NCBI GenBank assembly: GCA_038049695.1
Contig: CP142454.1
Span: forward strand, 20,716,501-20,780,500
From: Cinnamomum chago
Taxonomy: Eukaryota > Streptophyta > Magnoliopsida > Laurales > Lauraceae
Reading direction: 5' to 3'
Length of the DNA stretch: 64,000 bases
The notes beneath the pieces are model-generated. The model made no database searches. It was given only the letters and a program-made list of their open reading frames with translations, and had not been told where the DNA came from. Below are positions 1 through 12,975 of this stretch, one piece after another (position 1 is the stretch's first letter; every line of letters starts with the position of its first letter). Position numbers and translations under genes: made by a program.

Positions 1-432
1 CACCAACTGCCTAACTGGTAAGAGTATATAAGAAATTTCATCAGGTAGGCCCACTGTATAGAATATATATTTTTTCTGTTGGCAAAAGGTGATGAACTAT
101 ATATTAAGAAAACACCCAATATAAAAATCATGATTTTTAAGTCAAAATGTAATTACTAAAAGTTCATCTGATTCAAGTAATCCTTTGAAGACCATCAACT
201 TTATTTTCTTAGCAATGTCTCATGCTGTCTAGGGTGGGCCTAGAAAATTGATGAATCCGATTGATGATTTATTTATTTATTTATTTTTTAAGCTGGTTTC
301 TTGTATACTGCTGCCACTAATTTTCTGTTATCTAATACAATGAGTGGATGCCACAACATGCTGAACTCTTGAGGATCTAATCTTATTGTCCTACACAGGG
401 GTCTTTTTTTTTTTTTGTGGATATTGTATTAC

Positions 433-588
433 GGGAAATGCTCCTATGAGAGATATCTCTCACCTTATATAAGAGATATGGGTGGGGGCCCTCACATTTA
501 AGTTGTTAGCATTTGATATGGATGTGAGAGCCCCCACCTTATCTCTCATAGTATAGTAGTGAGAGCTTTTCTCATAGGAGCATCTCCC
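433..588. mobile_element. Foldback MITE, family M1
   Basis: Nearly the whole element is a palindrome. It opens with GGGAAATGCTCCTATGAGA and closes with the complement of GGGAGATGCTCCTATGAGA, and the internal GGTGGGGGC / GCCCCCACC blocks pair as well. Related copies lie at 17074-17203 and 61270-61420. The flanks are AT-rich but no clean target duplication was resolved. Non-autonomous, no coding capacity. Confidence 0.75.
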
Positions 589-1964
589 TGCTATAACATC
601 CAAAACTATTGCATTTGTTGACATTGGGTTTAAGTCTTGTATCCCGAGGTAATTAGATTGGTTCATTGGGTTAGCAAGGGACTAGGTTTTGGGCCAAGAC
701 TGTTTCGATAAATTTATCGGCTCTATTATTGCCTAACCAAGAAAAGGATTTATAACTTGAAAATCCTATATACACACCTAGTTTCCATGTCTAGTCTGTT
801 TGCTTGGTGTTGCTTGCATGGGTACAGTAGACTCCAATTAAGATTATTTTAATGAGTCCAATTAAGTAGCATGTCATGATTAGTGCTTGCCTACCAAAAA
901 GAATTCAAATTTATTTTTCAGTCTTTTGTTGTTTATGATTTAGGAAACCATCAATGTTTTGTCATGTTTGGGTGTGACCTCGTGTGAGTGAAGAATTTCA
1001 CCTGTTACGTGACAATGAATCTTCATCCTCCTTTTAGTTCGTGCATCAATTTGGATGATAAGATTCCAACTTCAAGATGTCTTCTTTCTTTCTTTCTTTC
1101 TTTATTTATACTAATTGATTGATGGAATAATCTTTTCTTCTTTTTTTTCTCTTTCACCATCTTATGCCCCCATGTATTGAAAATGACATTTAACTAAGTT
1201 GTAACATATTATTTATCCATTAAATGATATTAAAGAAAAAAATTTATTTCTTTTTTAATCTTCTTAGTATACAAGATTCACACTAATTTATCCTAACTTT
1301 TTTTTCCAAGCTTTTTTAGCACAAATGGTTAATCCATCCTTGTAATAGTTAGTGCTCCGACCTTGTCTTTAGCCGTCTCCTTCACCTATACATTTACCTT
1401 ATTTACCAGAGCTGGAACCTTGCTATCCTGTCTCTCCCAAGTACCTGTAAATATTTCATGCACTTTTTCCGACAATAAATCATGAATACCTAAGGTGAAT
1501 GCATATGGGGTCATTTATTTGTATTCATTTACGCATGTGGTTTAATGAAGTATAAATTCGATGCGTAAACGGGGTCATTCTCATAAGAAAATTTATGAAC
1601 CCAAAGCGGTGTAAAACCATCATACACCTCTTAATTGGTTAGAAGTGATGCCAATATAGGTTCCACCCCAGGCCCAGATAGGTCATTGTTTGATACACTT
1701 ATCTCTCCACCCTAATCATGAATTGTAAATGAACGTACCTTCCAAAGACCTAGATGAAAATATTTCCCCCTAAAATTTCAAAATCTTAATAAAAGTTAGT
1801 CCTTTGCTTAAAAAGTTCTGGAAATCAATAGACAAAGCATTTCATTTCAAATAAACACCCCAACACAAATCATTGTCCAAAGCATTTCATTTCAAATAAA
1901 CATCCCAGCACAAATCATTGTCCTGAATCAAGCTTGGGTATCAGCTTCATGAAGCTAACACTTA

Positions 1965-2118
1965 GTTTTATTATTTTTAGTATTTGGCAAGGTAAGTACT
2001 CAACACACCCACTCGTGATCGGCCAAGTCTCTCCCCATCAGCGTTACAACCAGGTATTGATCCCGGATTGTTTCTTAGAAGGAACGTGCCTCATCAACTG
2101 AGCTATACCATGGATTGG
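1965..2118 (-). mobile_element. tRNA-derived SINE, family B (fragment)
   Basis: On the minus strand a tRNA-like head reads TATAGCTCAGTTGATGAGGCA (A-box-like). It is followed by a B-box-like GGGATCAATACC and an A-rich 3' end. The GATCAATCCCTGGTTGT core matches the copies in the PFK intron (33440-33602 and 34429-34585) and at 42487-42608. No acceptor-stem fold of a real tRNA is present, so this is a SINE and not a tRNA gene. Confidence 0.55.
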
Positions 2119-2767
2119 CCACCATCCATTTGTTTGGATTAAAGTACATAGGAATTCATGCTGAAATGAACTCGACGAACAGATTATTAAAGAGTTGAGG
2201 GATGAGGATACAAGGTGGCGATGCATATAGAACCTTCACTTTCCAATGTATTGAATTACTAGAATGATGGCTGTTTATTCATCTCCCTAGAAAGAATAGG
2301 CTCATTTCCCTAGAAAGAAAAGATTATCTAATGCTCATTTTTTAAAATTCACCTTTGATTTTTATTTTTAACCACTTATAGTATGAATCTTATCAATTCA
2401 ATTCTTATGTATTTTAACGCAAATAAACAGGCCCTCAGAAAATGCCAAGATATGTCAACATTGTTGGCTCTAGACACATTGCGGTGCAAGAAAATTGCCT
2501 GCTGAGATGTGTAACCTTTAATTTTTCTGTTCTTCTCTTTTTGATGACACAAAAAGGTTACTACAATTCAAACAAACCAAGACCCAAATGACATGACATA
2601 GCTAACAACACAAACAAACCAAGGCCAAAAGTCATGAATACAGGTACTGTAGATAGATTGTTGTCTTTGAAAAATAATGACTCTAGATTCAATGACAATT
2701 TGACAAATGAATTCATGAGTTGCAAAAAATGATGATTGCTTTCCCCATTTCTGAACACCCTCTAAGT

Positions 2768-5700
2768 TCACCTCTGGACCTCTTTGATAAAAGCCACTTC
2801 TCCGCCTGAAGATGGAGATGAGAGGAGAAATTTGTCATGATCTGCTTCATCACTTTCTGTTGGATCACGCGTGGTAGTGATTGATAGAGACTCCAATCCA
2901 TCTTCTGCAACAGACAAGATTACAGAAGAACATGCTTCAAACTACCTTATCTCAAGACATTTTCAAATGGTTTTTGTTTTGTTTTTTATTTTTCACGACA
3001 TATTTTCTTCTTTACAAAGCAAGCTTTGATGGTTATTCTGACAAGGAAAAAGAAAGTTTTCAAGACGTTTGGAAAGTAAAAGAGAAATCACTGCATTACC
3101 AGAACACACATGGTACTCAGGTATCTGCTTAACTGCAGGCAGTTGGAGGCTTTCAGGGAGCAGACAGCTGCACAAGGCACCTGCAATGAAGATGGTATTC
3201 TACAACTTCAACTCTACTGTCATCTTTGTTTGTGATGCTTCACTCAAAATCAATTAAAATAAAATAAAAAACCAAGTTGAAAATGCAAGAAATTATTGAT
3301 GAATTTGCAATATCTTCAAGTGATTTATAATTGAAGGGAGCATTTACTATTATTGATCCCGTAGAACTCTCTCATGATTAGGAAACTCTGGTTGGAGAGA
3401 AACTTCACCAGCACCAGCCCCATCCACGTGTTTTGGCATGCACCCAAGTGGGCCACACAAAAATCTCTTTGCTCCATCTCACTACATTACTAACAAATCC
3501 CCGCCCACACACCCCCACCCACCCCCACCCACACACAAGAAAGTAGTGAGCATGTATGTCAACACGAAATTGTGGAACCCACTTGCTATGATAGCCAATA
3601 CTTACAAGATAGGCAACATATCCTTATCATATCATATAAGACACCACATTTTAATGCATCAAATCTGTGTCTTAGCTGTGTCATGGCATGTCCTTGTTCC
3701 CATGCTGTATCTAGGCATCATAGTCCACTTGAGTCTGGCAATTAATAGGGCAAAGCGGGATGTCTAGCTTGACAAACAATGGATAAGACTATAATGTCTA
3801 CAGTTGTGCTGTGTTATTAAGTGAAACACCAGATTTTTCATTCCTTATAACAAAAAAACCTAAAACATGAAATTGGTAAACAATTCTGCAAAGAGGAATC
3901 AACAAAACTGATAGGAAAAACAAATACCTAGTCGAGCAAGCCGATTCACCCATCTAGGGACCCCTCTCCCAGTCAATTTCAAACACACATCATCTGTAAA
4001 ATGGTTGCAATTCTTTGCAATGAGGTGATAAGTGTCGCCGTGATATTCAGCAGCCAGATTTTCCATAAATTCCCGAAATTCAGAGGGAGACATGCTTATT
4101 TTTCCCAATGAAATTGAACATCTGTAGATAAAACCTGGGCAGCACTTAGGTTCCACCTCAAACACACCACTGGTAGGGAATTCATGGGCCCCGAAACCAT
4201 ACTCTAAACCATGAACTGTGAAATTTAAATAACATCTTTAGTTACTAGATAAATTAAAAATAAACTATGATAAAGAAGGGACAGGAGCAAATTAAAAAAA
4301 TCTTAAGCACTACATGAAGCATCCGCAGTAGTCTCACATCAATTATAGATCAATGATAGAGTAAGTTATATTTTGATTATGAAAGCACAAGATTCAGAAA
4401 AAATGTTAAAAAATCATCAGAATGATGAGAATTCAGCAGGTTTCATTTTAATATCCCAATGGACAAACTGAGAGAATACTGACAGAATAACCATTACTAG
4501 ATCATTTTGTCATTCAAAAATAAAATATTAAAATTACAAGCTGACAAAATAAATCATAGAACGGACTAGCGGAAAGAGCATTCGACAATGAACGAGATAA
4601 GTCTGTCTCAACATTTGGTTCTCCAACATTTGACATCAAAGGCCCACCTGAATGAAGAACCCCAAACTAAGTTCTACAGAGACCACTGCATGAATTGAAA
4701 GGGGACAAAACTTTATACACATCCACCAAACCAAGTAACCATCATCATCCATCAAAGCCTTGTTGTCCCAACTATACTTGGTTCAGCTACCTGTATTTTG
4801 TGTCTCCATTCCAATCTATCTTGGGCCAAAAACTTGGATACGTCGCACTTCTTTGAATCCATCCTTACCACATCCATTCATGTGTTGGGGCCATCAACAT
4901 TAATAGAAAGAATTTCCCCCAACAACGTTGTTGCTGGCCAGCGTTGGACATATTCACATGGTTGATGCTCCCTTTTATAATTCCTTGTGACTCTCGTTAT
5001 TCTCTTGATCTTCTCTTATGTTGATAGTTAAAACCGTTTAAAATGAGGCTCTTAACTTATCACCAATTGATCTACTCCCTAAATGCTCCCAAATGCACTC
5101 ATTTCTGATTCTATTATTCTTAGTTTTATTACCACACATCCATCTCAACATGCACATCTTTGCTACACTCAATTTTATTTTATTTTTGCATATGTTCTAT
5201 CCTGACTAGGCCTAACATTCAGCTCTATAGGCCCTAGCTGGTCTAATAGTTGTCTTGTCGAAATTTTTCCTTCAATCTTTGACATTGCATCGATCACAAT
5301 AAGCAAGTCTCAACTACATGAGCAAACCAAATATAAAACTATATGAGGAAATCGTACTGAAGAGAGATAATCACTATGCTCCCTTATCTTATAAAATCTG
5401 CCAGACATTGGATAATCTCCCTTTTCTTTTCTTTTTCCTTTCTTTTCTTTTTTTGCGGGGTGGAACAATCTCCCTTATGTTGGTGACTGTTTTTTCACAT
5501 ATTTGAATTTCATTTTCTTTGACTTCCTGTCTTCCTGAGCTGCACAACAGAAAAGACCATCAAATAATTCCATTGAAACTAGGTATTAATCCATAAACAT
5601 TTATCATTATCTCAAAAGGTATCTGCTTTTGAGTAATTGCTTCTTTTTGCATAGTTTTGCTGTAGTTTTGCCCATGGTCAGATCTCAAACATAAGGAAAA

Positions 5701-8700
5701 TAAAATTTGAGCGGTAGGCTAGATATCAATCAGCTATTGTCCATTCATGCCAGCTGAAACTTTTGCATTTTGAATATCCTGACACCATCAAATGGGTGAC
5801 CTGCTTGATCACAATTTTATAACATAAGAACATAGAAGAGCCTAACACTTCCACTCCCTTCTTTTACTGACAAACTATGATCAGGTTTCTAAATCAGACT
5901 AGTCCTTTCGTGTAGATAGGATTTAGTGTATATACAGCTTGCAGTTTCTATGGTTCCATTTTCATTTGATTAACATCCAATATATGTTTTAGGGACATCC
6001 TTGTTCTTGTTGAAATCATATAATTTATGAAGATATGCTGGACTGTAATTCTTTTTAACTTCATTTCAAAGTAATTTATTAAACTTGATTCTTGAATATC
6101 CAGTAAACAATTATCCAACTCATTCCAAATGTCCAAAGCACTGACCATGAATCAGCCCCTTTCACATCTATCTCTTGCTTCCACATGACGGGCCATCTCG
6201 AGCAATCAAATTTAGATGTAAGTCTCATTATTTAATCAATTTGGTAGATGTGCACATATAGCATATAAGAGCAAACTGACTCACTGAGTCATTTTTCTGA
6301 TTGGTTAGAAATGCCCATTTTCCCAAAACAAATTGCAAAGGCTTAATGCTCTACTCACAGATCCAAAAAACAAAAAAAAAGGCATAATGATCTACAAAAC
6401 AGACAGCCAAACACCTGGTTAGGGGCAAAATATTATGACACAGAAATATCTGAAGTTGTGACAGTTGAAGGACATTGGATGCTGTTTTTTATAAGGGGTT
6501 ATTGGTTTGCATTCATTTACATATGTAAACGTTGCACATGCATAACAGTTACACATGGTCATGTTTGTTTGCACTCATTTACTCATGTGATGTGTAAATG
6601 AGGTGTGAAAATGGTGTAAATGAGACCATTTTCGGCCTCTCATTTACACACCTCAAGAGACGGTACATGATTATACACCTCCCCCTTACAAAAAGAAGCA
6701 GTGCAACCCATTCACATCCTTGTGATTCCAGTCATGGATTCAAAACCCTACAACCACCTTTCATTTTTCCTTTTTAAGTCTTGTGGGCCTCAAATTCATG
6801 ATCCAAACCAGTCATCTTTTTTATTAAACTAATAAACCACACGAGATTTCATTCCATATCTTAATTCTTCATAGAAGCCCACCTAATGGTATTTAGGAAT
6901 CCCACTCAATCATGCAAGTGTCAAATTCAAAAGAATAAATAACTGGAGGAACTAATCGGAGGAGTTGGAGTATGTACCTCAATGGGAATTGCAAACTTAT
7001 GTGTTTAATTGCAGAAATTTGCTTAACTTAAAGAGATTTGGAAGGCACACCCTTCTTGGAGATTTTCTTCCAAATCTATTTGGAATGTTTTGGCTCCCAC
7101 TTCTGTTCATTATCATTGATCATTGGCTTGGTAGAGTTCAGGCCTTCACAAGGAAGAGGTGTTTTGCTGGTTGGCCACCATTCATGTGATTGCTATAGTG
7201 GATAAATCTTAGGAGGAGAGGCATTTTTTCGCCCAACATTTCGGATATCTTTTCACAGTGTCGGCTGGAGAATTGGAGATAGAAACTATAGGCCATCTTC
7301 TCCTCTACTTCCCTTTCTCCCAGAAGATATGGAACTTCTTCTCAGGTTTGGGATCAACCGGTGTTTCTCAAGTGCAGTAGGGGAATTATATTCTTGGATG
7401 CATTGCTCCTTTCCGAGGAGGCAAATATTATGGCGTCTCTCACTTTGCTACATGGTCTACATGGAGGGAGAGAAATGATGGAATATTCGACCTTAAAGAG
7501 AAAGACGTGAATGGAGAGATTGACATGATCTAGTTTGAATAGGGAGGTGGGCACAGGTGAAACCTATATTTTGGGATTTAAAATTGCACAACTTATTCTC
7601 CCAATTGCGATGCTTGTCTGTGGGCAAACCTAGAAAGCTGGAGCATGTCTTTGGTTGCCACTCCCATTGGGCTCGTTTAAGCTGAATGTGGAAGGTGCAG
7701 CTTAAGGGAAAACAGATCCAGTAACAAATGGCAAAGGTTCTTTAATCATGCTAGGGAGTAGTTGGTGCCTTGGTGGTCTTCATAGGTCCATATAGGTTTT
7801 GAGGAAGAAATCTAAAGAAGAGTCAAGGACTATTAGAGAAGCTGTGCGGGTTTTCTTGCCCTCGCATACCCATAGCCTTACTGTGGAAAGTGATTCCTTT
7901 ACTGTAGTGTCTTGGGTATCTCATGACATGTCTCATCCATGGAGATTTGCATTATTTGATCAAAGACATTAGAGTGTAAGGCAACTCCCTCAACATTTCA
8001 TTGTCATGTTCGGAGGCTAATGTGGTGGCAGTTGGTTAACTGCGAGGTAAACAGAGATTCTATTTGGTCCCTGCAGCTGTTTAAACAAAAGCTTCGCAAT
8101 AGGAATCATCATCAAAAAGCCTTGTCCCAACTATGTTGGGGACATGAAATCTATTTCACTATTCCAGTCTATTTTATGCCAAATGTTCCGAGGGATTACT
8201 TTTCTTCAAATCTATCTTCACTACTTTCATCCATGTCCTCTTCAGCCTACCTCTTTCTTTGATGGACCATCAACCCATATGGAGAGACTTTTCATCACCG
8301 GCGACGTTGTTGGCCTACGACATGTCCAAACCATCTCAAACAGGACTTTCTTAATTTATCACCCATCAATACTACAACGCTTCAAAACAGCACTAAGGTT
8401 CCATTTTGTAGATGAATAGACCATGGTGGCAAACCATAAGCTATAAACAAAGGAAAAAAACAAAATTTATTGTTTGTCAAGGCATGTGTCTCTAAATCCA
8501 CAGAAGGCGATCATCGAGTTTTCACTTTGTGTCAGATATGAAGTACAGAATTAAACTATCTTTAACCAAAGTTCTCTACTGCCACACCTCCAAGCACAAC
8601 TCAAATAGCAAACTGCTCAAATCTGGCTAAGGAGTGAGGATTACTAAAACCATTAAAAGAAAGGTGTAAGGTTTATTTTAGTGTTGGCTAATTCATTGGG

Positions 8701-10492
8701 TAATGGACAAAATCAGGAATTTATTACATAATGTATTTTATAGAATGGACTGCCCAGATTGAAGATTGAGGAAAATGCAAAGAAGAACACCCGGGACAGA
8801 ATTGATGCTCGCTCGAGCGAGCCATATGTCGCTCGAGCAAAGGCTGGAAAACTTGCCAGACAGAATGATGGTTCGCTCGAGCGAACCATATGCCTGTTCG
8901 AGCAAACGTGGCAGTGATCATGCGCGAATTGAATTCCAAGTTTCTGTTTTTGGATCAAATTGCTATTCCTAGTCCTATCTAAAAGTGCTACTAGTTCCCA
9001 TGACTTTTGGACTATATATTGAGGCTTCTAGCAACCTTAAAAAGCGCCTCAAATAATTCTCTCCTATTCTAAGCCCTAGAATAATATTGAGAGATCTTCT
9101 TCTTCTCCAAAGCTTCATCAAGTTGCCGCGCTAAAGTTTTTGCTTCGGAGTTCTTTCTTCTACTCATCTGAAGTAGATTCACCTTGAGAAGGCTATCAAG
9201 GTGGTTGGGTCAAGCATGGTGAAGGTGAACGGCGAGTAGTCGGCAAGATCAACGCAGTCCTTAGGTTGAGTTGCAACTAGAAAAGGGTTGTGAGTTTTCT
9301 TGTAACTTTCAATTTAATAGTGCTTGGTTTGTCTGTTGGCCTAGACGATAGGGCCCGTGGTTTTTTGCCGGATAGAGTTTTCCACATATACATCGTGTCT
9401 CCTTCTCTCTGTGTGGTTGCTTGCTCTTAACTGGAATTAGGGTTAATTACTAGTTTAATCATTGATTTAGAAATCTAATAGAAAAATTGTTTATTGGGAC
9501 CTTAGCCTGTGTCAAGGTTCAGTTTTTCAAAAGGTCTTAATACGTAGACCAATATCACCCTACATTAGAAAAGATACCCCCAACCACAGAACACCCAAAC
9601 ACCATACTAAGATAAATGCTACAACCTTGGTGAAACTGGAGATCAGAAATCCACATCCCCTCTCGTCTTGCTAACTCCATTTAGAAGTTTGATGATATTC
9701 ATCACACGGCTATAATTCAAATAATCATTACCACTTCATTGCATTCTAACTCACTCAAATTTCTATCCATCAAATACACAACACACCTAACTGGTCGGGT
9801 CAGATAGGTTCTACTATCCTAAAAAATAATCAAGAACAAACAGATAACTATTTTGTGTGTGTGAGTTACAATAATAATAGAGAGAAAGAGAGATAGAATA
9901 AGCAGATTATGAAAGAAATCAATTAAAAAAAAAGACAAAAAAACAAAAAAACAGCCATCAATTATCCATAAAGAGGCAACTATTTTTCAACACCTCAATC
10001 AATAAATAATTCAACCAGATTTCAGAAAAACAAAGGAACTACGAATATTTCTTCATAAATACACATAAAGAAACTCCAATTCTCCATTCGTCAATCTCGC
10101 AATAACTAACATCCACAGATCAATGCTATTAGCTACCAATACCCAGAAATCAAACCCAAATCTTCAATTTTTCATTTCAAAATTACAAAAAAAAAAAAAA
10201 AATCACCCAACACCAAGAACCCCATTGCAAAAAAACAAACACCCACCAAAACCAACACCAAATAACAAACTAATCCAACCCAAAATCAGAAACCAAGAAA
10301 TAAAAGATTCCTAAATTTTCTTTTCTCCTGATTAATGCAGGTCTCACCTTCAATTCCTGAATGAAAAATCCCCAATCCAAAGCAGTATGTGTAATTATTG
10401 AAGGGCGTGAGATCGTAGACGTTCAAGAACACTTGTGTAGTGTAATTCCCATTACTCTCTTCCGATGTAGAGCTTGAGAAGAGACTCCCCAT
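2768..10492 (-). CDS. DeSI/PPPDE-type thiol peptidase (deSI-like protein)
   Basis: Predicted 216-aa member of the PPPDE (DeSI) superfamily, cysteine isopeptidases proposed to remove SUMO or ubiquitin. Minus-strand exons: 10348-10492, 3928-4215, 3100-3180, 2768-2904. All have GT-AG borders and consistent phase. Seen: VFLNVYDLTP at residues 21-30, the catalytic His44 in GLGIFHSG, and the catalytic Cys118 in LIAKNCNHFTDDVC. Then comes VNRLARLG and the family tail CLLPESLQ. The C-terminus is Ser/Asp/Glu-rich and ends in IKEVQR. The ATG at 10492 is the first in this frame; the frame is open further 5' but has no ATG. Intron 1 is 6.1 kb and full of transposon debris. Length and motifs are normal for plant deSI-like proteins; the substrate is unknown. 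Whether intron 1 is spliced efficiently is the main doubt. Confidence 0.92.
4735..5050 (-). mobile_element. RTE-type LINE 3'-end fragment
   Basis: On the minus strand a conceptual reading gives FLAQDRLEWRHKIQVAEP followed by IVGTTRL. This is the C-terminal signature of plant RTE-clade LINE ORFs (DRxxWRxxI...VGT). A related, more decayed fragment in the same orientation lies at 8100-8422. It is 5'-truncated, carries stops and sits inside intron 1 of the DeSI gene. Confidence 0.55.
6965..8092 (+). mobile_element. L1-type LINE remnant (zf-RVT and RNase H region)
   Basis: Frame-broken reading on the plus strand. ETIGHLLLYFPFSQKIWNFF (about 7280-7345) matches the zf-RVT zinc-knuckle region that follows reverse transcriptase in plant LINEs. 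Further on, a segment near 7665-7700 reads PLGSFKLNVEGAA and another near 7880-7960 reads TVESDSFTVVSWVSHD. These are typical of the C-terminal RNase H-like domain. Several stops and frame changes show it is an old 5'-truncated copy. It lies in DeSI intron 1, antisense to that gene. Confidence 0.65.
8100..8422 (-). mobile_element. RTE-type LINE 3'-end fragment
   Basis: The minus strand encodes in broken frames RWFGHV, then a Gly/Arg-rich stretch, RTWMKVVKIDLKK and a terminal segment before GTRLF. These are hallmarks of the last part of plant RTE-clade LINE proteins. The plus-strand phrase AAAGCCTTGTCCCAACTATG is the usual 3' end of this group. It abuts the L1-like remnant. Confidence 0.55.
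8682..9535 (+). mobile_element. Copia-like LTR fossil (probable solo or truncated LTR)
   Basis: Begins near TGTTGG and includes a run of CTCGAGCG palindromes (8805-8905) as seen in some plant Copia LTRs. A leader region carries TCTTCTTCTCC and CACCTTGAG, and a polyadenylation-side block reads GTGGTTTTTTGCCGGATAGAG followed by TTTCCACATA, the usual 3' part of Ty1/Copia LTRs. No internal coding region is attached and clear terminal duplications were not found. It is a non-coding fossil inside DeSI intron 1. Borders are approximate and its age cannot be estimated from one LTR. Confidence 0.45.
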
Positions 10493-10647
10493 CAAACCCC
10501 AACTTCCAAAGAGGAAGATCAAAAGCTCCAATTCATGCTCTAGGTAGCTTACTGAGTTTACAGGAGTAAAAATCGAGCACGTTTTAGATGTCGTCTTCTT
10601 TTATGAGTGTCTTTTTCACTTTTTGATTTTTTTGATTTTTAATTTTT

Positions 10648-10883
10648 AACCCCAAGGGTTTGCCGAGTGGTCAGGACCACGGTTCCTCCCTCTTCCGGAG
10701 TTAGAGGTCCTGGTATCGACTCCCGGTTCCCCCCTCTTCAGGAACCGAAGGTTGAGTCCACTTGTGTTACCACCAAGGGCCACTCCTAGGGGCCACAGGG
10801 GTTTTACCCGGCTTCTCTCTGGGCCCAGAGGGATTAGTCCAGTCCAAAGGTTCGGGAACCCTCCGTTAGCAAAAAAAAAAAAA
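10648..10883 (+). mobile_element. tRNA-derived SINE, family A
   Basis: Starts ACCCCAAGGGTTTGCCGAGTG (tRNA-Leu-like A box region) with a B-box-like GGTATCGACTCC. It then has an unrelated body with GGCTTCTCTCTGGGCCCAGAG and ends CCCTCCGTTAGC plus a 13-base A run. Three further copies share the 3' body and head: 47995-48155, 49243-49425 and 50458-50718. It lies just upstream of the DeSI first exon. Confidence 0.75.
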
Positions 10884-10959
10884 TGTAGAGATACTTTACT
10901 AGTCCGGATTGTCTTGTGGGTACCAGGCCGGCCCGAGACCTACCTTGGCCCAGCCTTCT

Positions 10960-11830
10960 GTGCGTAGGTAGGGTTGTAAATGGGTCGGTTCCAGTTCGGG
11001 TCTATGGTGGATCCGAACCTGAAACCGTTAATGAGAAGAAGGACCCAGATCTGGACCGGTTCAGAATCGGTTTCTTAATTCCGGAACCAGAACCACTAAT
11101 GAGAAGATAGAATTGAAACCAAAACCGGTTCCATATATGGGACCGGTCCGAGGTTAGGTAGAGAATGATTTATAAAAAAACAAAAAAACTAGCTCAATGA
11201 TTTAAAAAAAATTAGCTTTTAGGAAATTTCTTTTCAAAAATTGATGTAATATGTCAAGTCTTGGGTTCACGGGTCAGAACTAAGGTGGAACCAGACCGGA
11301 TTCGTTTAGGTCATGGGTCCAAAAAATGGCCCTGGATTCATTTACATGTTAGAACCTAAATAAGGACCCAAACCCGGTTACTAACGGGTTTGAATCTCGG
11401 GATAATAGGAGAATCGGGGACCCATTTAGTTTTTCGTGCTACGGGTAGGCTTGGACCATAAATCTGGGCCCAGTTAATATACTGTCTGGGCTTAGATTCT
11501 AGGGTAGATAGCCCAAACCTGGTCGGGCCTGAATGAGAGAGCCCATTTAAGCGAAAAATGGAATTTATGTTGGAATGAATACTCAAAGCCATGCACTATA
11601 AATCACTAAGCCTCCACTCCCAATAATCGGTGAAGAACATTTTATTTTAAATAAGCCTTTATCCAGGCTTGGGCTTCATTTTTTAAGGCGGATGGGCTCG
11701 GGTCAGGCCCCTAAGGCTTGATTCAGGCCAGTATGGGCTTGGGCCTATCATTTCAAAATTGGGTCAGGACGTGATGTTCCTCAGCCCAGCCCATGCACAC
11801 CGCTACTTCTGGGCCAGTACATCCTCGAAA
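10960..11830. repeat. Degenerate GGTCCGGGTT/GGCCC-rich interspersed repeat
   Basis: A stretch full of imperfect, inverted and direct GGTTCGGGTC, GGGCCC and CCCAACC words, unlike the AT-rich surroundings. A close relative lies at 13855-14150 (shared phrase CCATATATGG followed by GGTCCGGGT). Similar texture occurs at 35640-36450, 48590-48980, 58870-59010 and 63920-64000. Probably decayed non-autonomous DNA elements. No coding sequence is visible. Confidence 0.5.
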
Positions 11831-12489
11831 CTACTGGGCTTCACTCATTTGTTAAAAATCCATAACGCCCGAGAATAATGCTTTTCTCTTGCATGGGACT
11901 TATCTTACCCTAGTAAAAAGTAAAAACACACTGCAACAAAAGGAAATCAAACTTAAAATGTTACCCACACTTGTCACTTAACATGCTTGTGCGGTTAGGA
12001 AGTGCAGTTTTAATCTGGATGTTCTTTAAGGCCTTACCCGATACATAGGGTGGATTTATCAATGATCAACCGAAATGGGGTCGGCGGGTTCCCATGTTAT
12101 CAAAAAAATCAGAAAAAAAAAAAAAAAAAAAAAGAACTCAAACTTTTCACATACTTAATTTCTTAATGAGATACGTGTATCCTATTTTTTTGCAGAGTGA
12201 ACTAAACTACAGCTAAAATGTTCAAGAACAACTACTCAAAATTTTGGATAAGGCTAGTATATGATTTTACTGAGAAGTCTGCAATTACAATCAGAATATT
12301 TGTATCAGCACTAGACTCCTAGTCGACCTTATCAATTGGCTCACCGGCGCCAGAGTCCTATTTTACCATGAATTGAAAATGAACAGATGATGGAAGTCTC
12401 TACTTGGAAAGGGCTCTGAGAGTCATCTCCATAAGCCTGAGCTTTCTTGCTTCCAATATGCCGACCGCTTAGCAAGAGAAGTGTGGTAT

Positions 12490-12830
12490 TTATAGACTTT
12501 TTTTTTTTATCTGTTGCAAACTAATTCATTAAAAATAAGAAAACAATACAAAGAGAAAAAACAATAAAGAATAACAAGGTACAAGAGCATTGTACTTCTT
12601 CCCACACCTCAGTTACAAAACTTTGCCCTCCCAAGGAGAAGTCCCATCAATCTCCTGTTTGGCAAATGCATTTGCCATTGTGACGAAAGACTACATTAAT
12701 AAAAGCCGATAAAATTCGAATTTCACTGAAGAAGATTTGAAATTTTCATGGATTTGCTTTACAATTTGATAACCAAGCAATTGCGTTTGAAGAGTTACTC
12801 ATATCTACAATAAGGCTGCCTCAAATATTC
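12490..12830 (-). mobile_element. LINE 3' fragment with RNase H tail
   Basis: The minus-strand reading MANAFAKQEIDGTSPWEGK followed by a stop resembles the xANAxAxxGV end of the RNase H-like domain of plant L1 LINEs. The plus-strand side carries the reverse complement of an A-rich tail near 12485-12560. It is truncated and decayed. Confidence 0.45.
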
Positions 12831-12975
12831 TTGAAAAACACCGCAAATAGCTAAATAGAACCTAGCGAAAAGCCTCTCTCAACTGTGCCAACTTCTTTAC
12901 GCTGGTGACACCTGGAATCTCATATTTGTTGGCAAAGATGCTCGATCTTATCCCATTAGTACTTGTAGCTTTTAA

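Larger units (their letters stand above)
1..2767. other. Intergenic, repeat-bearing
   Basis: No credible gene. The stretch contains a foldback MITE, a tRNA-derived SINE, a short TTTC microsatellite near 1081-1103 and a CATTTAC-rich low-copy repeat near 1490-1620 that resembles segments near 6500-6650 and 14220. Open frames here are short and have no recognisable motifs. Confidence 0.6.

Noticed and set aside
3438-3767. 109-aa plus-strand frame near DeSI intron 2
   Set aside because: Starts in a CCCACCC-rich stretch, has no domain and is antisense to a well-supported gene.
10648-10730. tRNA-Leu gene
   Set aside because: A and B boxes are present, but no cloverleaf with matched acceptor stem. 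The sequence continues into a SINE body with an A tail.
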